NCBI GenBank assembly: GCA_041397845.1
Contig: JAWKVW010000003.1
Span: forward strand, 62,001-126,000
Origin: JAKPQE01 sp041397845
GTDB taxonomy: Bacteria > Pseudomonadota > Alphaproteobacteria > Rhizobiales > JAKPQE01
Direction: 5' to 3'
DNA: 64,000 nt
The notes under the pieces were generated by a model, which did not search any database, was not told the origin of the DNA, and was given only the letters and a program-made list of their open reading frames with translations. The position numbers were made by a program, and so were the translations under genes. Below are positions 34,503-44,234 of the stretch, piece after piece. Position 1 is the stretch's first letter; the number at the start of each line of letters is the position of its first letter.

Positions 34503-34531
34503 GAGCGCTTCCGCTTTTCCCGGAAATGCTC
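34503..34531. repeat. Dispersed intergenic palindrome, copy B
   Basis: GAGC-GC-TTCCG (34503-34513) faces CGGAA-AT-GCTC (34521-34531), 8 bp after the EAL gene stop. It resembles the palindromes at 1739 and 52880 in its GAGC/GCTC ends and TTCCG/CGGAA core. Confidence 0.45.
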
Positions 34532-34549
34532 CAGCGTCGACCGAACACG

Positions 34550-34580
34550 AAAAAGCCGGCGAGGCGATCGCCGGCTTTTT
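34550..34580 (+). terminator. Bidirectional rho-independent terminator between the EAL and hemY genes
   Basis: A perfect 13-bp stem AAAAAGCCGGCGA (34550-34562) / TCGCCGGCTTTTT (34568-34580) with a 5-nt loop lies between two convergent genes. A-runs and T-runs on the two sides allow it to end both. Confidence 0.88.
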
Positions 34581-34682
34581 GTTGTGGGTGCGCGGGGCGA
34601 GCCTGACGGCGGCGCTCCTGCGAGGAGGAACTGCCGGCGCGTTGCGCCGGCGTGGCGGCGGACGGGGCCCGCCGCTTGACCG

Positions 34683-36392
34683 TCAGAACAGGCGGAAGCC
34701 GCCGGATGGCGCGCTGCCGGTCGGCTCGGGGCCTGGATCGTCCGGCGCATGTTCCAGCGGGAAACGCACCATGTCGCCCTTGTCGGCGGGTTTTGCCGCC
34801 GATGCCGGCTCGGCCCTCGTTGTGGCCTTGGCCTCAACGGACGGCTTGTCCCCGGTCGCGGGCTTTGCCTCGGCGGTTGCCGTGGCGTCTGGCGACGGCC
34901 TCGCCTCGGGTTCGGCCCCGGCGTCGACGACGGCGGGTTTCGCTGCCGCCGGTTCCGCCGGTTCTGCCGGCCCGGCGGCAGGCTTTACGGCGGGTTCGAC
35001 CGCGGGTTTGGCGTCGATGACCAGCGGTTCGGTGACGTCCTCGGCCTCGTCGGGGAAGACCATCGGCGCGACGAGGTCATCGTCGACGACGAGATCGGTC
35101 GGGCCGGCGAGCTGCTCGACCGGGACGCGCCACTCGAAGGCATCGATGCGGCCGGTGATCGGCGAGACCGGGGCCCATGCCTCGGCAACGTAGCCGTCGG
35201 CGGTCCAGGCCGGATCGCGCGGCGCGCGCAGCGCCCGCGACAGCCATTCGCGGACACGGCCGCGATCGCCGTATTCGCCTTCCTCGATCTCGGCCATCAG
35301 CATGCAGGCGCGCACGGTCGGCGCGCTGCGGACGATGATCTCGATGGCGCTGCGGGCCTCGGCCCATTCCTTGGCATCGATGGCGGCGCGGGCGACGGCA
35401 AGCGAGCCCTCGACGTGGTGGGCGCGCTTCTGGGCGAGAGCCTTGACGCGCTTCAGCCGGTCGCGGGCGCTGTCGCCCGGGCGGGCATGGGCATAGACCT
35501 CGGCGAGATCCGGGTGCGGCGACAGCTTCCAGGTGGTCTCGATGATTTTCGTCGCGCGCTTGATGTCGTTCGCCTGGGTGTAGAGGCGGCTGGCGACGAC
35601 GGCGGCCGGAACGAGGTCCGGCGCCATGCCATGGGCCTCGACGGCGAGGGAGCGGGCGCGGTTCGGGTCGGTATCCTCAAGGCCCATCGCCTCGGCGGTG
35701 AGCAGCACGGCGCGCTGGCGACGGGCGACGTCGCGGTCGATGAGCTTGTTGTCGGCATTGCGTTGCAGGCTGCGCAGCGCGCCTTCCCAATCGCCCTCGG
35801 CCGACTGGAAGGCGAACATCGCCTCGCCGGCCCAGGGAAGCTGCGGCGCGGTCGTCGAGGCGCGTTCGGCGTAGTGGCGGGCGGCGGTGTGGTCGCCGGC
35901 GCGCTCTGCCTCGACGAACAGGCCGTGCAAGCCGAGAAGGCGGGTCGCCGGGTCATCGAGCATGGCCTCGAAGGCGGCGCGGGCAGCAGCGTGGTCGCCG
36001 GAAAGCTGGGCAGCCTGGGCCTCGAGGAGCTGGGTCAGCGGCTCGCCGGCGAGCAGCCGGCCGCTCTCCCTGGCGGCCTTGCCGGCAAGGCGCGAATCGC
36101 CGGCGCCGATGGCGATCATGCCGCGCGACAGGGCGGCATAGCCACGGTCGCGGCGGCGATTGCGGAAGAAGCCGGTCATCGCCTTCGGCGTCAGGAAGAC
36201 CGAGCGGATCAACACCCAGAGCAGGATGACGAGAACGACGACGATCAGCATGGCGATGACGGAAATCATCAGCGACGTGCGGATCTCGGTTCCCTGCCAG
36301 AAGAGCACGAGTTCGCCCGGCCGGTCGGCGAGCCAGGCAAAACCCGCTGCGGCCGCGGCGACGACGGCGATGTAAAGTAGAACCTTCAGCAT
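34683..36392 (-). CDS. hemY: HemY N-terminal domain protein (heme-cluster TPR membrane protein)
   Basis: A 569-residue protein with two N-terminal membrane segments (LKVLLYIAVVAAAAAGFAWL; SLMISVIAMLIVVVLVILLW) and a TPR-rich periplasmic or cytoplasmic body (about 90-430). The motif LADRPGELVLFWQGTEIRTS is the HemY_N signature. The C-terminal 120 residues are acidic and low complexity. Despite the symbol, this is not protoporphyrinogen oxidase; proteobacterial HemY is a membrane protein of the hem operon whose exact role is unclear. It starts 24 nt after the Mic60-type gene and ends the cluster. Confidence 0.88.
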   Translation of the reverse strand: MLKVLLYIAVVAAAAAGFAWLADRPGELVLFWQGTEIRTSLMISVIAMLIVVVLVILLWVLIRSVFLTPKAMTGFFRNRRRDRGYAALSRGMIAIGAGDSRLAGKAARESGRLLAGEPLTQLLEAQAAQLSGDHAAARAAFEAMLDDPATRLLGLHGLFVEAERAGDHTAARHYAERASTTAPQLPWAGEAMFAFQSAEGDWEGALRSLQRNADNKLIDRDVARRQRAVLLTAEAMGLEDTDPNRARSLAVEAHGMAPDLVPAAVVASRLYTQANDIKRATKIIETTWKLSPHPDLAEVYAHARPGDSARDRLKRVKALAQKRAHHVEGSLAVARAAIDAKEWAEARSAIEIIVRSAPTVRACMLMAEIEEGEYGDRGRVREWLSRALRAPRDPAWTADGYVAEAWAPVSPITGRIDAFEWRVPVEQLAGPTDLVVDDDLVAPMVFPDEAEDVTEPLVIDAKPAVEPAVKPAAGPAEPAEPAAAKPAVVDAGAEPEARPSPDATATAEAKPATGDKPSVEAKATTRAEPASAAKPADKGDMVRFPLEHAPDDPGPEPTGSAPSGGFRLF

Positions 36393-36416
36393 GACGCGGT
36401 CACCTTTTCCGGTAGA

Positions 36417-38594
36417 TCACTTGGCCGGCTCGGCGGCCGGGGCCGAGGCGGGAGCAGCAAGAGAGGAAAGCATGCGGTCGACCATCTCGGCGACCATGCG
36501 GTCGGCCTCGATGCGGGCCTTGACCGCGCCTGCCCAGTCGGCGGATGCAGCCTTGCCGGTTTCGGGCAGCGCTTCCCATTCGGCGAGAGCGGCGGCAAGG
36601 TGCCCCTCGCCGAGCGCGGCGCGGATGCGCGAGACGACGGCGGCTGCCTCGTTGCCGGCGACCGGGCCGGTCGGCTGCACGTGGACGAGGTTCTTCGCGT
36701 TCGAGAGGAACTTCGTCAGGATGCCAGATGCGCTGCCCGGCGCTTCCTCAGCCGGCGCCGGCGCCGGAGCGGGTGCCGAGGCGGCGATGACGGCATCGGC
36801 GACCTCGTCGAAGCGCTTGGCAAGGGCCGCAGCGGTCGGCAGACCGGCTTCGGCATAGGGCGCGAGCGCGGCGACGGCGGTCTCGTCACCGCCAAGACCG
36901 GCGACAGCGGCAAGCTCGGTCGCGAAGGTGCCGCCACGGGCAACGGCCGACTGCAGCGAGGATACGGCGACAGCAACGGCGGCCCGTTCGCGGGCCGAGC
37001 CATCGCCAAGACTGGTCTCGAGGCCGGCGACGCGGCCGCCGATCTCGCCAAGCTGGCCATTGATGGCGGCAATGCCGGCGGCGGCCTCGTCACGAACCGC
37101 GCCGATCTCGCCACGGACGGCATTCAGCGCCTCGCCGGCGGCGGCGACGCCGCTTTCGACGGCGGCAATGCGCTCGCCCGGATCGGCGGCAACGATGCCG
37201 GCGATCTTTTCATCAAGTGCGGCGATGGCGTTGCCCTTTTCAGCGAGGGCGCGTGTGACTTCATCGATGCCGGCGACGAGGCGCTGGTCCGGTTCGCCCG
37301 GCACAAGCAGGGCGGCGGCGGCCTTGCCGGCCTCCGCACCTGCCGCATCGGCCTTGGCAAGGGCGGTCGCGGTCTCTGTCCGGACAGCCTCGATGGCGGC
37401 ACCGGCGGCGGCGAGCGAGGCCTTCAGCGGGTCGATCGCGGCGGCGATATCGGCCGGCGTGGCGACGCTGCCGAGTTTGGTCTCGGTCGCGGCAAGGCGA
37501 TCGGACAGCGTGGCGATGGCGTTTTGCAGCGTCTCGGTGGCGACAGCCTCGCCAGCAGCGCCCTTGGCAAGGCTGGATTCGATCGCCGTCACCCGTTCGG
37601 CGACGGGTGCGATGCCGGAAAGGGCGGCTTCGGCGGCGGTCAGGCGTTCGCCGACGGCGGCAAGGCCGGCGGCGAGCTTGTCGAGGGCTTCGCCCGGCAC
37701 GGCAGCGGGCGCGGCCATGACAGGCGCCGCGGGCTGGTCCGCCGCCATTGCCGGCTGGTCGGCAGCAGGGGCATCGGTAGCCGGAGCTTCGCCAGCAGGA
37801 GCCTCTGCAGCGGGAGTGGCGTCCGTCGCGGGTGCCGCCTGCTGATTGCCGGCAAGGGCGGCAAACTCGGCCCTCAGATTTTCAAGTTCCGCGCGGCCGG
37901 CCTGCAACTCGCCGATGGCGGCGGCGGACGCCGCGGCCTTTTCCTCAAGGGCGGCAATGCGGTCGGAAAGGGCGGTCGTGTCGACAGCGGCTTCAACGGG
38001 GGCTGCGGGCTGCTCGGCAAGCTTCGTCACACGATTGTCGACGCGGGCAAGCGTCTCCTCGACCGCGACGATGCGGGCGCTCGGGCCGAAAGGCAGGACG
38101 CCGGCTTCTTCCAGGGCAAAATTTGCGGCAAGGGCAGCGCCGCCACCGATGACCGCGGCAATGACGGTGCGGAAGATGCCGCGATCGTCGCCGCTGGTGC
38201 GAACCGGCTGACGCGCGGCCTTGGTCTCGTCGGCTTTGGTTTCAGGGGCCTTCGTTTCAGCGACGACGGCCTCGGCCGGCTTTTCCGCGACGCCCTCCGG
38301 CGCGGCGTCGGCGGTCGTTTCGGCGGGCGCGGCTTCAGGCGCCGATTCGGCGGCAGGTTCGCCTGGCTCGGGCGCGGGGGCACCTTCGGGCGCGGCGGCT
38401 TCGGGCGCGGCAGCCTCTGGTGCTGCATTCTCGGCAACCGATTCCCCGGTGGCAGGCGCGGGCTCGGCTGCGGCCTCGGCCACGGGCTCTTCCGGCTTTA
38501 CCTCGGTCGCCTCGAGGTCGATGGTGATCGGCTTGACGGCGCTTTTCTTGCGGCCGCCCCGCGCTCCGGCGTTGTCGTCGTTCCTGGAAGCCAT
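36417..38594 (-). CDS. Mitofilin/Mic60-type inner-membrane protein
   Basis: A 725-residue protein of the alphaproteobacterial Mic60/mitofilin family, thought to shape the envelope or intracytoplasmic membranes and to be ancestral to mitochondrial Mic60. An acidic, Pro/Ala/Glu-rich cytoplasmic tail (1-140) ends in one membrane segment (FRTVIAAVIGGGAALAANFA). A long Ala-rich coiled-coil follows (about 175-560), then a C-terminal mitofilin-like module (about 570-700; AAALAEWEALPETGKAASAD and GAVKARIEADRMVAEMVDRM). It lies between hemD and hemY, the context by which this family was recognised in alphaproteobacteria. Confidence 0.85.
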   Translation of the reverse strand: MASRNDDNAGARGGRKKSAVKPITIDLEATEVKPEEPVAEAAAEPAPATGESVAENAAPEAAAPEAAAPEGAPAPEPGEPAAESAPEAAPAETTADAAPEGVAEKPAEAVVAETKAPETKADETKAARQPVRTSGDDRGIFRTVIAAVIGGGAALAANFALEEAGVLPFGPSARIVAVEETLARVDNRVTKLAEQPAAPVEAAVDTTALSDRIAALEEKAAASAAAIGELQAGRAELENLRAEFAALAGNQQAAPATDATPAAEAPAGEAPATDAPAADQPAMAADQPAAPVMAAPAAVPGEALDKLAAGLAAVGERLTAAEAALSGIAPVAERVTAIESSLAKGAAGEAVATETLQNAIATLSDRLAATETKLGSVATPADIAAAIDPLKASLAAAGAAIEAVRTETATALAKADAAGAEAGKAAAALLVPGEPDQRLVAGIDEVTRALAEKGNAIAALDEKIAGIVAADPGERIAAVESGVAAAGEALNAVRGEIGAVRDEAAAGIAAINGQLGEIGGRVAGLETSLGDGSARERAAVAVAVSSLQSAVARGGTFATELAAVAGLGGDETAVAALAPYAEAGLPTAAALAKRFDEVADAVIAASAPAPAPAPAEEAPGSASGILTKFLSNAKNLVHVQPTGPVAGNEAAAVVSRIRAALGEGHLAAALAEWEALPETGKAASADWAGAVKARIEADRMVAEMVDRMLSSLAAPASAPAAEPAK

Positions 38595-38725
38595 TTCGTC
38601 TCAACCCTCGGCGGATTTTTGATGCTGCGGACCGGCGCCCCCCGGCGTCGGCGCCTAGTTTATACACGCTTGTCGTGCCCCGTCATGTCGATCCGACCAT
38701 CGGACCGGCATGGTTAGGACGAGGT

Positions 38726-39442
38726 TTACGAATTCTCCTCGAGGAGCGCCTCCAGAGAGGCCGCGTCCGGGCGCGCGGCGATGCGCGTTGCGGCAAAGCC
38801 TTGCTCGACGAGCGGTGCGGCAACGGCCTCCGACAGGCAGAGCGCCCGGCAGGGGCGGCATTTGTCGAGCAGGCCGGCGGCCGCGAGGTTGCGGATGAAG
38901 ATGCCGGCGGTGCGCCGCGAATAGAGGAGGATGGCATCGAGGTTTTCATCTTCGATTGCCGTAACGGTTTCGGCGGCGAGGCGTTCCGCGCCATCGGCCC
39001 GATAGGCGACGAGCAGCGGTGCTGAAATGCCATGGCCGGCCAGCCGGATCTCGAGATCGCCGGTGCGGTCGCGGCCGCAAACATAAAGAACGGCGCCGGC
39101 GGCCGGATCGATGCGCCCGACGAGGAGATCGTGGAGGGCGTCGACATTGCCGTCGGCCGAGACGACGCTGGTGAAGCCTTCGGCGCTTGCGGTGCGGGCC
39201 GTGGCGCCGCCGACAGTGAAAAGCGGCAGGGCGCGGAAAATGTCGGCATCGGCGCGGGCGGCAAGGGCGCGCACGGCATTGGCGCTCGTTGCGGCGAGCG
39301 CCTGAATTCCGTCCGGCAGGGGCGCCGGCGGCTCGAAGGCGATGCGGAGCATCGGGTCGTAGATGACGTCATGTCCTTTCGACCGCAGCCGGGCCGCGGT
39401 CGTGTTCCCGTCCGGTTCCGGCCGGGTGACAAGGAGGCGCAT
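38726..39442 (-). CDS. hemD: Uroporphyrinogen-III synthase
   Basis: A 238-residue enzyme cyclising hydroxymethylbilane to uroporphyrinogen III with inversion of ring D. It begins MRLLVTRPEPDGNTTAARLR (typical VTRP start) and has TSANAVRALAAR near 50, FTVGGATARTASAEGF near 75 and an AILLYSRRTAGIF segment near 155. HemD is poorly conserved, but the start and gene order settle it. Its ATG shares one base with the hemC TGA, so the two are coupled. Confidence 0.93.
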   Translation of the reverse strand: MRLLVTRPEPDGNTTAARLRSKGHDVIYDPMLRIAFEPPAPLPDGIQALAATSANAVRALAARADADIFRALPLFTVGGATARTASAEGFTSVVSADGNVDALHDLLVGRIDPAAGAVLYVCGRDRTGDLEIRLAGHGISAPLLVAYRADGAERLAAETVTAIEDENLDAILLYSRRTAGIFIRNLAAAGLLDKCRPCRALCLSEAVAAPLVEQGFAATRIAARPDAASLEALLEENS

Positions 39443-40374
39443 CAGAGGCCGAGCGCCTCGAAGAAGGCGGGCCCGGCGGCGGCGCGCAGGGCCTTGCCGG
39501 CCTCGATGCCGATGGCGGCCGCATCGGCCGGAGCGCCGGAGCGGGTGGTCTCGTGCACCTCGGTGCCGTCGACCGAGAGAATGAGGCCGCGGAAATCGAG
39601 ACGGTCGCCATCAAGCCGGGCAAGGCCGCCGATCGGTGTGCGGCAGGAGCCGTCGAGCTCGGCAAGGAACGCGCGTTCGGCGGTCAGGCAGACAGCGGTC
39701 GCCTCGTCGTGGATCGCGGCGACGAGACTGTTCGTTGTCGCATCGCCCTCCCGGGTCTCGATGCAGATGGCGCCCTGGCCGACGGCCGGCAGGAAGTCGT
39801 CGGTCTCGATCAGCGAGGTGATGACCTCGGCCATGCCGAGACGGCGCAGGCCCGCCGAAGCGAGCAGGGTCGCATCGACGACGCCATCGGCGAGCTTCGT
39901 CAGGCGCGACTGGACATTGCCGCGATAGGTGACGACCTCGAGATCGGGGCGCAGGCGCTTGACCATGGCCTGACGGCGCAGCGAGGAGGTGCCGACGACG
40001 GCGCCCTTCGGCAGGTCGGCAAGGCTCGCCGCCTTCGGGCTGATGAAGGCGTCGCGCACGTCCTCGCGCGGCAGGAAGGCCGAGAGGACGAGGCCCGGCG
40101 GCAGGGCTGTCGGCATGTCCTTGGAGGAATGAACGGCAAGGTCGATGGAGCCGTCGAGCAGGGCGTCCTCGATTTCCTTGGTGAAGAGGCCCTTGCCGCC
40201 GACTTCGGCGAGAGGCCGGTCGAGGATGCGGTCGCCGCTGGTCTTGATGATGACGATCTCGAACGCATCGGGGGCAAGGCCGTGCGCGGCGCCAAGGCGG
40301 GCGCGGGTCTCGTGGGCCTGGGCAAGCGCGAGGGCGCTGCCGCGCGTACCGATGCGGATGGTCTTTGACGTCAC
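39442..40374 (-). CDS. hemC: Hydroxymethylbilane synthase (porphobilinogen deaminase)
   Basis: A 310-residue enzyme that polymerises four porphobilinogens in tetrapyrrole synthesis. Visible are SKTIRIGTRGSALALAQAHE, HSSKDMP near 79, GNVQSRLTKLADG near 145, and the Cys that carries the dipyrromethane cofactor in LDGSCRTPIGG near 240. The start is GTG at 40374, with AGGAG 6 nt upstream; the in-frame extension to 40533 would run into the divergent tsaD promoter region and is not supported. It is the first gene of hemC-hemD-mic60-hemY. Confidence 0.96.
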   Translation of the reverse strand: MTSKTIRIGTRGSALALAQAHETRARLGAAHGLAPDAFEIVIIKTSGDRILDRPLAEVGGKGLFTKEIEDALLDGSIDLAVHSSKDMPTALPPGLVLSAFLPREDVRDAFISPKAASLADLPKGAVVGTSSLRRQAMVKRLRPDLEVVTYRGNVQSRLTKLADGVVDATLLASAGLRRLGMAEVITSLIETDDFLPAVGQGAICIETREGDATTNSLVAAIHDEATAVCLTAERAFLAELDGSCRTPIGGLARLDGDRLDFRGLILSVDGTEVHETTRSGAPADAAAIGIEAGKALRAAAGPAFFEALGL

Positions 40375-40484
40375 GTCGATCTCCTCAATTCTCCTTGGCC
40401 GGATCGCGGGCGCGATGATAGGGGTTTCGGCCGGCGACGCAATTCGCGTGGCGAACAAGGCAGGCGGAATTTTCGGGAGTGCCC

Positions 40485-41522
40485 ATGATCGTCCTCGGGA
40501 TCGAGACGAGCTGCGACGAAACGGCCGCGGCAATCGTGCGTCGGGAGGCGGATGGTCGCGGCACGATCCTCTCCGATGTGGTGGCGAGCCAGATCGAGGA
40601 TCACGCGGCCTATGGCGGCGTCGTGCCGGAGATCGCGGCCCGGGCGCATGTCGAAATGCTCGACGGCATCGTCGGGCGGGCGCTCGCGGAAGCGGGAATC
40701 GACCTTGCTGATGTCGACGGCATCGCGGCGACGGCCGGACCCGGCCTCATCGGCGGCGTCATCGTCGGGCTGATGACCGGCAAGGCGATTGCCAGTGTTG
40801 CCGGCAAGCCGTTCGTCGCGGTCAATCATCTGGAAGGCCATGCGCTGACGGCGCGGCTGACCGACGAGGTCGCCTTTCCCTATCTCCTGCTGCTCGTCTC
40901 CGGCGGACACACGCAGATTCTCGAGGTTGCCGGGGTCGGGCGCTATCGCCGGCTCGGCACGACGATCGACGATGCGCTCGGTGAAGCCTTCGACAAGACG
41001 GCAAAGCTGCTCGGTCTTTCCTATCCCGGCGGGCCGGCGGTGGAGCGGGCGGCGGAGACGGGTGATGCGACGCGGTTCGACCTGCCGCGGCCGCTGCTCG
41101 ACCGGGAGGGTTTCGATTTTTCCTTTTCCGGGCTGAAGACCGCCGTCCGGCTCGAGGCCGAGAAGATCGCGCCGCTCAGCGACCAGGACGTTTCCGACGT
41201 CTGCGCCTCGTTCCAGGCGGCGGCCTGCGACGTTGTCGGCCGCAAGGTCGAGCGGGCGCTTTCGGCATTCATCGCCGATACCCGCCCGGCGGTGCCGACG
41301 CTCGTCGTTGCCGGCGGCGTTGCCGCCAACAAGGCGATCCGGGCGCGGCTTGAAGCGGTGGCGGGCAGGCATGGCGCACGCCTCGTCGCGCCGCCGCTGA
41401 AGCTTTGCACGGACAATGGCGCGATGATCGCCTGGGCCGGCGCGGAACGGCTTGCGCTTGGTGCAAGTGACGGGCTCGACACGGCGCCGCGGGCGCGCTG
41501 GCCGCTCGACGAGCTTGCCTGA
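40485..41522 (+). CDS. tsaD: tRNA N6-adenosine threonylcarbamoyltransferase TsaD
   Basis: A 345-residue ASKHA-fold protein that transfers threonylcarbamoyl to A37 of ANN-reading tRNAs, the base later thiomethylated by MtaB (gene at 6635). It begins IVLGIETSCDETAAAIV. The metal-binding histidines are in ARAHVEML (about 56) and NHLEGHAL (about 115); VSGGHTQ and GVAANKAIR are present. The ATG at 40485 has a GGGAG ribosome-binding site 5 nt upstream; a GTG 6 nt earlier is less likely. Divergent from hemC, as in many alphaproteobacteria. Confidence 0.96.
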   Translation: MIVLGIETSCDETAAAIVRREADGRGTILSDVVASQIEDHAAYGGVVPEIAARAHVEMLDGIVGRALAEAGIDLADVDGIAATAGPGLIGGVIVGLMTGKAIASVAGKPFVAVNHLEGHALTARLTDEVAFPYLLLLVSGGHTQILEVAGVGRYRRLGTTIDDALGEAFDKTAKLLGLSYPGGPAVERAAETGDATRFDLPRPLLDREGFDFSFSGLKTAVRLEAEKIAPLSDQDVSDVCASFQAAACDVVGRKVERALSAFIADTRPAVPTLVVAGGVAANKAIRARLEAVAGRHGARLVAPPLKLCTDNGAMIAWAGAERLALGASDGLDTAPRARWPLDELA

Positions 41523-41665
41523 GATCGGCTTTTGTCGAGCAAGAGTGCGGCGAAATGGGTAGCGGCCTTTGCAATTTCGCCGCAATTTGCGTTATGGATG
41601 GGCCAACGAAGCGGACTGGCCGTGGGCTGGTCGCAGGGCTGGCAACCAATTCAGCAGTACCGAAT

Positions 41666-42924
41666 ATGAGCGAGCAAACCATGCGTGTCCCGACTGGCGG
41701 GCGGCGGGGTCGGTCCGTCGCAGTGTTTCTGGCGCTTGTCGCGCTCGTTTTCGCGGCGCTCCTGCCGCAGAGCGCCTCGGCCGGGCCGACGCTCGTTTTC
41801 GACCTGCAGTCCGGCGAGGTGAAGAGCGCGGAAAATGCGCTGCAGCCCTGGTATCCGGCCTCGGTCACCAAGATCATGACGGCCTATGTGACGTTCCGGG
41901 CGCTGCGCGAAGGGCGGCTGAAGCTCAATTCGCCGGTGATCGTTTCGCAGAACGCGGCCTCGCAGGCGCCGAGCAAGATGGGCTTCAAGCCCGGCACGGT
42001 GCTGACCGTCGACAATGCGCTGAAGATGATGATCGTGAAGTCGGCCAACGACATCGCGATGGCGCTGGGCGAGACGGTCGGCGGCAGCGAGGCCGGCTTT
42101 GTTGCCGAGATGAACTCGGTCGCCCGGTCGATCGGCATGACGCAGACGGTCTGGGCCAATCCGAACGGCCTGCCGAACGATGCGGCGCACACGACGGCGC
42201 GCGATCTCGGCATCCTGACGCGGGCGGCGCTCACCGAATTTCCGGAGTATTCGGGTATCTTCTCGATCTCGGCGATCAAGCACGGCAAGCGGGTGCTGCG
42301 CTCGCACAATCTGCTGCTCGACCGCTATCCCGGCACGATCGGCATGAAGACCGGCTTCATCTGCGCCTCGGGCTTCAATCTCGTGGCAGTGTCGAAGCGC
42401 AGCGGGCGGACCCTCGTTGCCGTCGTCCTCGGTGCACGTTCCGGTCTCGAGCGGGCGGCGATCGCCAAGAAGATCCTCGATGACGGCTTCTCGTCGCGGT
42501 CGCTGTTCGGCGGCGGGCGCGGACCCTCGATCGACAGTCTCGGCGCCGATCAGGCGGCGGCCGGCCCTACGACATGCGCGAGACCGTGTGCGGCAAGAAC
42601 CGGGAACGCCCGAGCGTCGAGGAACTCGTCGAGGATGACAGCTCGACGATGATGGCGACGGCCTATTCCGGCAATGACGTCATTCGCTCGCTGCAGAAGT
42701 CGAAGCAGAAGGCGCCGGCAAAAACCAAGGACTCCAAGAAGAAGGTCGACGCGGTGACGCTGGTGCTCGGGCCGCCGCTGCGTTCGCCGACGCCGGTCGT
42801 CGTCTTTACCGGCGGGGCGGAAGGCGTTGCCGGGGATTCCGCAGGTCCTGCTTCGGGCGCCGATTCGGGACCGGGCGCGGGGATGGCCGACGTGCCGCTG
42901 CCGACGCCGCGTCCGCGCCGCTGA
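41666..42924 (+). CDS. D-alanyl-D-alanine carboxypeptidase (PBP5/6 class), with a frameshift
   Basis: A low-molecular-weight penicillin-binding protein trimming pentapeptide ends of peptidoglycan in the periplasm. Signal peptide (SVAVFLALVALVFAALLPQS), then the serine motif YPASVTKIMTAY, SAND in VKSANDIAMALG, and the KTG motif in GMKTGFICASG, all in order. At about 42561-42570 a C is missing (GGCCCTAC), ending the frame falsely at 42652; in the next frame it continues DMRETVCGKNRERPSVEELV and a Ser/Lys-rich then Pro-rich C-terminal tail to 42924. The first ATG is at 41666, with a second at 41681. Confidence 0.88.
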
Positions 42925-42936
42925 GGCCGGCCGGCG

Positions 42937-44094
42937 ATGACTGATGCGTCCGGAAAAGCGCGCCGCGAGGCGCGGCCGCCGATCCCGCTGACCGTGCTCA
43001 CCGGCTTTCTCGGCGCCGGCAAGACGACCCTGCTCAATCGCATCCTGCATGATCCGGCATTTGCCGGCACGGCGGTCATCATCAACGAGTTCGGCGAAAT
43101 CGGGCTCGACCACCTGTTCGTCGAGGAGGCCGACGAGGGCATCGTCGAGCTGTCGTCCGGCTGCCTTTGCTGCACCATTCGCGGCGCTCTCGTCGAGACG
43201 CTGGAAAACCTCCTGCGCCGGCTCGACAACGGGCGGATCGCCAAGCTCGACCGGGTCATCATCGAGACGACGGGCGTTGCCGATCCGGCACCGGTCCTGC
43301 ACACGGTGATGATGCATCCCTATCTGTGCATGCGGTATCGCCTCGACGGCGTCGTGACGGTGGTCGACGCGGTCAATGGCCTCGGCACGCTCGATGCCCA
43401 GGAAGAAGCGGTCAAGCAGGTGGCGGTTGCCGACCGGATCGTGCTTTCAAAGACCGATCTCGTCAGCGCCGACGATGCCGGGCTTGCCGAGCTGAAGCAC
43501 CGGCTCGCCGTTCTCAATCCGGGAGCGCAGGTGATTGCTGCGGTTGCCGGCGACATCGAGCCGGCGCTGCTCGTCGGCTGCGGGCTCTACGATCCGGCGA
43601 CGAAGACGCCGGACGTGGCGCGCTGGCTGAACGAGGAGGCGTTCCACGCCGACCATGGCGGTCACGATCACCACGGCCATCACCATCACCACGACGTCAA
43701 CCGGCACGGCAACGACATCCGCGCCTTCGCGTTTTCGTCGGACCGGCCGATCGCGGCGGCCGGGCTTGAGCTCTTTCTCGACCTGCTGCGCTCGGCGCAC
43801 GGACCGAAGCTCCTGCGCGTCAAGGGCATCATCAGCGTGTCCGAGCACCCGGACCGGCCGGTGGTCATTCACGGCGTGCAGCACGTGTTCCATCCGCCGG
43901 CGACGCTGGCGGCCTGGCCGGACGAGGATCGGCGGACGCGGCTCGTGTTCATCGTCCGCGACCTGTCGGAAGGCTTCGTGCGGCGGCTGTTCGATGCCTT
44001 TTCCGAGCGGATCGCGCCGGATACGCCAGACAGGGCGGCGCTCATGGACAATCCACTGGCCATTCCGGGCATGAGCGATCCGGTTCGCCGCTAA
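42937..44094 (+). CDS. COG0523 family metal-dependent GTPase (CobW/ZNG1-like)
   Basis: A 385-residue G3E GTPase, likely a metallochaperone inserting zinc or another metal. Walker A is GFLGAGKTTLLNRIL (about residue 22), the metal-binding CxCC is SGCLCCTIRG (about 74), Walker B IIETTGVADP and the base-recognition LSKTDL follow. A histidine-rich loop at about 237-256 (DHGGHDHHGHHHHHD) could store or deliver metal. The C-terminal CobW_C domain ends near 375. It starts 12 nt after the carboxypeptidase stop. No Zur box was identified, so the metal is unknown. Confidence 0.92.
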   Translation: MTDASGKARREARPPIPLTVLTGFLGAGKTTLLNRILHDPAFAGTAVIINEFGEIGLDHLFVEEADEGIVELSSGCLCCTIRGALVETLENLLRRLDNGRIAKLDRVIIETTGVADPAPVLHTVMMHPYLCMRYRLDGVVTVVDAVNGLGTLDAQEEAVKQVAVADRIVLSKTDLVSADDAGLAELKHRLAVLNPGAQVIAAVAGDIEPALLVGCGLYDPATKTPDVARWLNEEAFHADHGGHDHHGHHHHHDVNRHGNDIRAFAFSSDRPIAAAGLELFLDLLRSAHGPKLLRVKGIISVSEHPDRPVVIHGVQHVFHPPATLAAWPDEDRRTRLVFIVRDLSEGFVRRLFDAFSERIAPDTPDRAALMDNPLAIPGMSDPVRR

Positions 44095-44234
44095 GCTGTT
44101 CTCCGGGATTATCATTCCCCTCCAGAAAAGATGCCTCTGGCGCTCGCCTTCGGCAGGGTGCAGTGCTACTTTCGTTGGCCAAGAAGACAAAGGCGCCGCG
44201 ACGGGCGGCGCCGCGACGTGACGGGCAGGACGAG

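Noticed and set aside
34683..36392. HemY as protoporphyrinogen oxidase
   Set aside because: It has two membrane segments and TPR-like repeats with no FAD-binding motif, so it is the proteobacterial HemY_N protein.
44192..44218. Direct repeat GGCGCCGCGACG ahead of the acyl-CoA synthetase
   Set aside because: Only two copies in very GC-rich DNA; no recognised role.
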